The notes below the pieces were generated by a model. That model searched no databases. It worked only from the letters and a program-made list of their open reading frames with translations, and was not told where the DNA came from. A stretch of 11,095 nt of DNA from Betaproteobacteria bacterium (GTDB lineage Bacteria; Pseudomonadota; Gammaproteobacteria; Burkholderiales; SG8-39), in the NCBI GenBank assembly GCA_005884335.1, contig VBCJ01000095.1, positions 1 to 11,095 on the forward strand, in the 5' to 3' direction. Below, in pieces: positions 6,738-11,095 of the stretch (its first letter is position 1; each line of letters opens with the position of its first letter). The position numbers and the translations under genes are program-made.

Positions 6738-7802
6738 ATGAGGCAGATCGGGGTAGCCATCGTCGGAACCGGTTGGTGCGGAGGCATCCGCGCCGAGACC
6801 TGCGCGGCGCATCCCCTCACGAAGAGCCTGCATATCGCGGAGATCCGGCCCGAGCGGCTCGCCGAGGTCGCCCGGTCGACCGGGGCGAAGACCGCGGTGA
6901 CCGACTACGGCGCGCTCTTGAAGATGGGCGAAATCGATGCGGTGTACATTTCTGCGACGCCTGAAACCACGCACTATCCGATGGCACGCGACTGGCTCGC
7001 CGCCGGGAAACACGTGTTCCTCGAAAAGCCGATCGCGATGGAGCTCGCCGAGGCCGATGAGCTGATCGCCCTCGCCCGCAAGAACAAGCTGAAATTCACC
7101 ATCGGCTATTCGCAGCGTTTCAACCCCAAGTTCGCCTACGTGCGCAAGTCGATCCGCAATGGGACCATCGGCAAACCGGTGAGCGCTCTGGTGAGCCGGC
7201 ACATCACGCGCGGCCTCGGAAAAAAGATCAGCGGGCGCGTCAAGCTCTCGCCCGCGGCGATGGAGTGCACGCACGATCTGGACTTCGTGCTGTGGTGTCT
7301 CGAGCCGGCGAAACCGGTGCGCGTATATTCCCAGGCGAACTTTGGCGCGCTGCAAGCCTCGAGCGGTGCGCCGATCGCCGACACGCAATGGATCACCGTT
7401 ACGATGGACTCGGGCCTCTCCTTCGTCGTGGGCGGCGGCTGGAGCCTGCCGCCGGGTTATCCGAATTTCTCGACGACCTGGATCGAAATGGTGGGGACCG
7501 AAGGCGCGCTGCTGGTGGACGACAGCCACCGCGACGTGGTGCTGAACACCATCGAAAAAGGCATGCAACTGCCGATGTCCACCATGCCCGGGGAGCGCGT
7601 CGATCACACCTACGCGGGTCCCATGGCGGCGGAAACCGTCCATTTTCTCGAGGCCGTGGCGTACGATCGGCCCGTGATGGTGACGCCCGAGCACGCGCGC
7701 ATGGTGATGGAGATCTACATGGCGGCGGATCTGTCCGCCGAGCGCAACGAGTCGGTGACGCTGCCGCTGAAGGGGTCCAAGCCGGTGCGCGCCGCGGCCT
7801 AG
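6738..7802 (+). CDS. Gfo/Idh/MocA-family NAD(P)-dependent oxidoreductase (first of tandem pair)
   Basis: A 354-residue oxidoreductase. The N-terminal Rossmann domain has GTGWCG at residues 10-15 (G-x-G-x-x-G), the DAVYISATPETTHYPMA segment and the family's E-K-P motif with K97 (FLEKPIAME). The C-terminal alpha/beta domain carries CTHDLDFVLW, supplying H179 and D182 at the usual catalytic H-x-x-D position, then WIEMVGTEGALLVDDSHRDVVL. The length is normal and the gene looks intact. Family members oxidise or reduce sugars, inositols and carboxylated dihydrodiols; the substrate here is not evident. AAGGAGGAG at 6726-6734 is a strong ribosome binding site. The next gene is a paralogue 7 bases downstream, sharing motifs such as G-T-E-G-x-L-x-x-D-D-x-H-R-D-x-V-L. 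Confidence 0.9.
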   Translation: MRQIGVAIVGTGWCGGIRAETCAAHPLTKSLHIAEIRPERLAEVARSTGAKTAVTDYGALLKMGEIDAVYISATPETTHYPMARDWLAAGKHVFLEKPIAMELAEADELIALARKNKLKFTIGYSQRFNPKFAYVRKSIRNGTIGKPVSALVSRHITRGLGKKISGRVKLSPAAMECTHDLDFVLWCLEPAKPVRVYSQANFGALQASSGAPIADTQWITVTMDSGLSFVVGGGWSLPPGYPNFSTTWIEMVGTEGALLVDDSHRDVVLNTIEKGMQLPMSTMPGERVDHTYAGPMAAETVHFLEAVAYDRPVMVTPEHARMVMEIYMAADLSAERNESVTLPLKGSKPVRAAA

Positions 7803-7809
7803 TTTTTCG

Positions 7810-8923
7810 ATGCCGAAGAAAAACCCAGCGCGCATCGGCCTCGCCATCATCGGAGGGGGGCGGGTCGGTTTGTTCCGCGGCGAAGTCGCCGCGCGTCACC
7901 CGCAGGTCGACTTCATCGGCCTCGCGGAGCTAAAACCCGACCGGAGGAAAGAGGTCGGAGAAAAAATCCGCGCGGACTTCGTGACCGACGACTACCGCAA
8001 GCTCCTCGCGCGCCCCGAGGTGACGGCCGCGGTCATCGCGACCGACGAGCACCTGCACGTCGATCCTATCCTCGCCGCGGTCGAGCGCAAGCTGCCGCTC
8101 CTGATCGAGAAGCCGCTCGCAACCGGTCTCGCTGATTCGGAGCGCGTCCTCGCCGCTATCCGCAACGCCGGCGTCGACGCAGTGGTCGGGTATACGCAGC
8201 GCTTCCGCCGCCGCTGGCTGGTGGCGAAGGAAAAGGTCCGCACCGGCCAGCTGGGCGACGTCTCCCTGGTCACGTCCCGGGCGTTCATGAACCGGCTCGT
8301 CGCCCTCTCCCTCCGAGATCTCGCCGATGGTGATCTCGGGAACGCATGCGCTGGATATCGTCATGTGGATGATGGAGGCGAAGCGCCCGGTGGAGGTCTA
8401 TGCGCGCTCGGTGGACAAGGCGCTCCGGCCGCTGTGCCGGGGCATAGACGCGACGGCCGGCGTCATTACCTTCGAAGACGGGAGCCTCTATCACGCCTCG
8501 ATATCCTGGGCTTTGCCGACGGTCTGGCCCGGCGCCGTATACAGCCTTGAGGTGGGCATCGTCGGCACCGAAGGCGTCCTCACGATAGACGATACGCACC
8601 GCGACATCGTTCTCGCCACGACGATCGCGCAAGGCGAAGGCTATGCCCCGGACGCGGCGCGGCGGGTCGATTTTCTCGGCAGCTATCCTCCCGGAGACGT
8701 CGCGCTGGGAGAGCTGCGCGGCCCGATACGCGATGAAACTGAAAGCTGGCTGAATCGCCTCGCGGTCGGCGTGGCTACGCAGCACGCGACCGCAGCCGAG
8801 GCGCACGACCGCCTGATGCTGACCAAGGCCTTCGATCTTTCGGCGCGGCTGAAGCGCGCCGTTCCGCTCCCGATCACGGCGAAGGACGAAACGCCGCGCA
8901 TGGGAGTGCGTGCGGCGGTATAA
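7810..8923 (+). pseudogene. Gfo/Idh/MocA-family oxidoreductase (second of pair), frameshifted with a short internal loss
   Basis: The first frame from ATG 7810 encodes a Rossmann domain with GGGRVG (residues 15-20), AAVIATDEHLHVDP, E100-K101-P102 and GYTQRFRRRWLVAKEKV, up to SRAFMNRLVAL near residue 166 (about 8305). The protein then continues in the next frame as PSEISPMVISGTHALDIVMWMM (the G-T-H-x-x-D motif), GIVGTEGVLTIDDTHRDIVLAT and LGSYPPGDVALGELRGP, ending at TAA 8921-8923. Family sequences normally have a short linker between NR(L/M)VA and the SPM segment, so an estimated 8-10 residues seem lost at the frame change. The estimate is from memory of the family. No clear Shine-Dalgarno sequence precedes the ATG, which lies 7 bases after the previous stop, suggesting coupled translation. 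As written, catalysis is lost unless the shift is an assembly error. Confidence 0.8.
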
Positions 8924-8947
8924 CCAGCAGGAAAGAGGAGAGAGACG

Positions 8948-9928
8948 ATGAAGCGCAACTTCGCCCTGTGGGCTGCGCTCGCGCTGGTGTTGTGCCCGGG
9001 ACCCTCGCTCGCGCAGAGCAGCTATCCGAATCGAGCCGTAAAGATAATCGTGCCGTTCGCGCCCGGAGGCGCGTCGGACTTCGTCGGCCGCATCATCCAG
9101 CCGCGCCTTTCAGAGCTGCTCGGCCAGCCGATCGTGATCGAGAACCGGGGCGGAGCGGCGGGAACCATCGGCATGGAGGTTGCGGCTCGCTCGGCTCCCG
9201 ACGGCTACACGCTGGTCCTCGCCAACGTCGGCTCGACGGCGATCAATCCCGGGGTTTTCACGAATCTGTCGATCAACAACCTCAAGGATTTCATCCCGGT
9301 CACCCAGGTCGTCGACGTGCCCGGCGTGCTCATCGTGCATCCCTCAGTTGCGGCCAACAGCATCAAGGAGCTGGTCGCGTATGTGAAGGCGAACCCGGGA
9401 AAGCTGAACTACGCCTCGCCCGGGAGCGGCAGCCAGAACCGCCTCGAGATGGAGATCCTCAGGACGGCCGAAGGCGGGATGGACATGGTGCACGTGCCTT
9501 ACAAGGGCGGAGCGGGTCCCGCGGTGACCGGCCTGGTCGCGGGCGAAACGCAGATGATGTTCAGCACCGTCTCCTCGGCGATGGGCCATATCAAGAGCGG
9601 GCGGCTGAAGGCGCTGGCGATAACGAGCCCCCAGCGCATCAGAGAGCTTCCGGACGTGCCCACCATGAAGGAGGCCGGCTATGTCGACGGCTCGTCGGGC
9701 TCGTGGCAGGGCGTGCTCGTTCCCGCGGGCACACCTCGCGCGGTCGTGGATCGGTTGTTCGAAGTGCTCGTGCAGACGATGAAGACGCCCGACGTAATCG
9801 AGCGCCTCGCGAAGGGCGGCGCCGAGGCGGTGACCAGCGTCTCGCCGAAGGCATTCGCGGAGTTCGTCGCGGCGGAAACCCGGCGCTGGGGCAAAGTGGC
9901 AAAAGAATCCGGGGCGATCGCCGACTAA
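8948..9928 (+). CDS. Bug/TctC-family tripartite tricarboxylate transporter substrate-binding protein
   Basis: A 326-residue periplasmic binding protein of the Bug family. A Sec signal peptide is visible (MKRNFALWAALALVLCPGPS, then LA; likely cleavage after A22), and the mature protein starts QSSYPNRAVKIIVPFAPGGASDFVGR, the hallmark Bug opening. Further landmarks are IENRGGAAGTIGMEVAARSAPDGYTLVLAN, NSIKELVAYVKANPGKLNYASPGSGSQNRLEME, VPYKGGAGPAVTGLVAGETQMMF and GRLKALAITSPQR. These proteins capture carboxylates and usually partner TctA/TctB membrane subunits, which are absent from this window. AGAGGAG at 8934-8940 lies 7 bases before the ATG. Position within the catabolic genes suggests it binds the pathway's substrate or a breakdown acid. 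Orphan Bug proteins are common in Burkholderiales. Confidence 0.93.
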   Translation: MKRNFALWAALALVLCPGPSLAQSSYPNRAVKIIVPFAPGGASDFVGRIIQPRLSELLGQPIVIENRGGAAGTIGMEVAARSAPDGYTLVLANVGSTAINPGVFTNLSINNLKDFIPVTQVVDVPGVLIVHPSVAANSIKELVAYVKANPGKLNYASPGSGSQNRLEMEILRTAEGGMDMVHVPYKGGAGPAVTGLVAGETQMMFSTVSSAMGHIKSGRLKALAITSPQRIRELPDVPTMKEAGYVDGSSGSWQGVLVPAGTPRAVVDRLFEVLVQTMKTPDVIERLAKGGAEAVTSVSPKAFAEFVAAETRRWGKVAKESGAIAD

Positions 9929-9976
9929 GGCGAACGCCGCTTCCTTTCCGACGTACGCACAACTGGAGACAAGCGA

Positions 9977-11095
9977 ATGGCAAACGCAGGGATGGTGGGG
10001 CTGGACTGGCAGCAGCGCATCAACTGGGACCGGCTGCGCAAGTACCGCCTGGAACGCGCGCGCGCTCGCATGAAGGCGGCAGGCCTCGGCGCGATGCTGC
10101 TCATGTACGACGAGAACGTGCGCTACGTCACCAGCACCCTCACGCCGGGCTGGAACCGCCTCAAGCCCGGGCTGCGCTACGCCATGCTCTGCGGCGATGA
10201 CGCCCCGGTGCTGTTCGAGCAGGGCGACATCGGCATGCAGATCGAGCGCCATTCGCCGTGGATCCCGAAGGACCACGTGCGCTGGTCCTACGCTTGGATC
10301 AAGGGCGCGGCCGGGCCCGCCTCGCTCGCCCAGGTGAAGAAGTTCACCAATGCGGTCAAGCAGGAGATGAAAAAAGCGAACGTCGCCGGCATGAAACTGG
10401 GGGTCGACTTCATCGACATCAATATGCTCAAGGTCTTCGGCGAGGAGAGAATCGAATGGACCGACGGCATGACGCCGATGATGGAGGCGCGCGCGATCAA
10501 GAACGAGGACGAGCAGGAGGCGCTGCGCATGGTGGGCGCGATCGGCGACGCCGCGCACTGGGAGTTCATGAAATTCCTGCAGCCCGGCCGGACCGAGAAC
10601 CAGCTGACCGCGCACATCATGCAGTACCTGTACTCCGTCCCGGGGATGGAGGACGTCGAGGACGTGATCGTGTCCTCGGGCCCGAATACCTGGCCGAACT
10701 GGCGCAACTTCTCCGACCGCATCGTCAAGCCCGGCGACATCGTGTTCATGGATCTCGCGGCATTGACCTGGAACGGCTACAAGTCCTGCTACTACCGCAC
10801 CTACTGCGCCGGGAAAGAGCCGACCAGCGAGCAGAAGGACATCTACGCGACCGCGCTCAAGTGGCTGTACGACTCGATCAAGGCGGTGAAGGTCGGCACG
10901 ACCACGCGGGAGATCGCCTCGAAATGGCCCTCGGCGAAGGAAGCCTGGGGCTACGCGGAGGAGGATCAGGCCGCTGCGAATCTATGGGGCCACGGCCTCG
11001 GGCTCGCGCAGTACGACCAACCGGTCATTTCGCGCATCTGGTCGCTCGATCACCCGATCGAGATCAAGGAAGGCATGGTGTTCGCGCTTGAGACC
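9977..11095 (+). CDS. M24-family (Xaa-Pro peptidase-like) hydrolase with altered metal site, 3' truncated by window
   Basis: An open frame of 373 codons runs from ATG 9977 to the last base without a stop, so the gene continues beyond the window. An N-terminal creatinase/prolidase-like domain (MLLMYDENVRYVTSTLTPGW) precedes the pita-bread domain: EDVIVSSGPNTWPNW, KPGDIVFMDLAALTWNGYKSCYYRTY, LWGHGLGLAQYDQP with H339, and EGMVFALET with E372. The metal site is not classical. The first aspartate, D259, is present, but the second (GYxSDxTRT in relatives) is C271, and D259 to C271 is 12 residues against 11 recalled for aminopeptidase P. HExP is also replaced by YDQP. Members of this fold include peptidases, creatinase, ectoine hydrolase and DMSP lyase DddP, so peptidase activity is not assured. 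GGAG at 9965-9968 precedes the start, 48 bases after the Bug gene. Confidence 0.85.
   Translation, partial: MANAGMVGLDWQQRINWDRLRKYRLERARARMKAAGLGAMLLMYDENVRYVTSTLTPGWNRLKPGLRYAMLCGDDAPVLFEQGDIGMQIERHSPWIPKDHVRWSYAWIKGAAGPASLAQVKKFTNAVKQEMKKANVAGMKLGVDFIDINMLKVFGEERIEWTDGMTPMMEARAIKNEDEQEALRMVGAIGDAAHWEFMKFLQPGRTENQLTAHIMQYLYSVPGMEDVEDVIVSSGPNTWPNWRNFSDRIVKPGDIVFMDLAALTWNGYKSCYYRTYCAGKEPTSEQKDIYATALKWLYDSIKAVKVGTTTREIASKWPSAKEAWGYAEEDQAAANLWGHGLGLAQYDQPVISRIWSLDHPIEIKEGMVFALET

Noticed and set aside
5510..6820. 436-codon open frame on the minus strand opposite the amidohydrolase
   Set aside because: Its translation is rich in Arg, His, Val and Asp with no recognisable family and mirrors the GC-rich codon bias of the sense gene, which has complete catalytic motifs.
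8313..8339. Inverted repeat CCGAGATC / GATCTCGG and palindrome CGAGATCTCG at the Gfo/Idh junction
   Set aside because: The bases are explained by codons for the conserved E-I-S-P-M-V-I-S-G segment; the stem is short with an 11-base loop and is probably coincidental.
9926..9940. Small hairpin after the Bug stop codon as a terminator
   Set aside because: Only a 3-4 bp GC stem with no T tract; too weak to call.
9344..10615. 423-codon minus-strand open frame across the Bug and M24 genes
   Set aside because: It spans two well-supported + strand genes and shows no domain.

Overview
The window is one dense, GC-rich, single-strand gene cluster from what looks like a betaproteobacterium, probably of the Burkholderiales. 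The taxonomic guess rests on the strong GC bias at third codon positions, the Bug-family solute-binding protein, and the accessory-catabolism style of packing with a LIV-type ABC transporter. It is an inference, not a proof. All twelve genes lie on the + strand. The largest intergenic gap is 48 bases and several genes overlap by 4 to 8 bases, so a single transcription unit extending beyond both ends is plausible. No RNA genes, CRISPR arrays or insertion sequences were seen, and no gene-free stretch exceeds 50 bases.

Layout: (1) 1-513, the C-terminal domain of a CocE/NonD-type serine hydrolase, cut by the window start; (2) 528-1190, a zeta-like glutathione S-transferase; (3) 1206-5535, a LIV-type ABC importer in the order Tat-exported binding protein, permease LivH, permease LivM, ATPase LivG, ATPase LivF; (4) 5567-6712, a metal-dependent amidohydrolase/decarboxylase of the ACMSD type with an unusual N-terminal extension; (5) 6738-8923, two tandem Gfo/Idh/MocA oxidoreductases; (6) 8948-9928, a Bug/TctC solute-binding protein without its membrane partners; (7) 9977 to the window end, an M24 (Xaa-Pro peptidase-like) protein with a changed metal site.

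Taken together this looks like an uptake-and-degradation cluster for a carboxylated, possibly amide- or ester-linked compound. The binding proteins and ABC permeases would import it, the hydrolase and M24 protein would cleave it, the NAD(P)-dependent oxidoreductases would oxidise it, and the ACMSD-like enzyme would decarboxylate or hydrolyse it. The substrate cannot be read from the sequence.

The most striking observation is that three genes are broken in the same way. livG, livF and the second Gfo/Idh gene each lack an internal conserved block and change reading frame by the same phase at the junction, while both flanks remain well conserved. Either the operon is decaying in this lineage or the assembly has lost short segments. 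Reads across the three junctions would decide.
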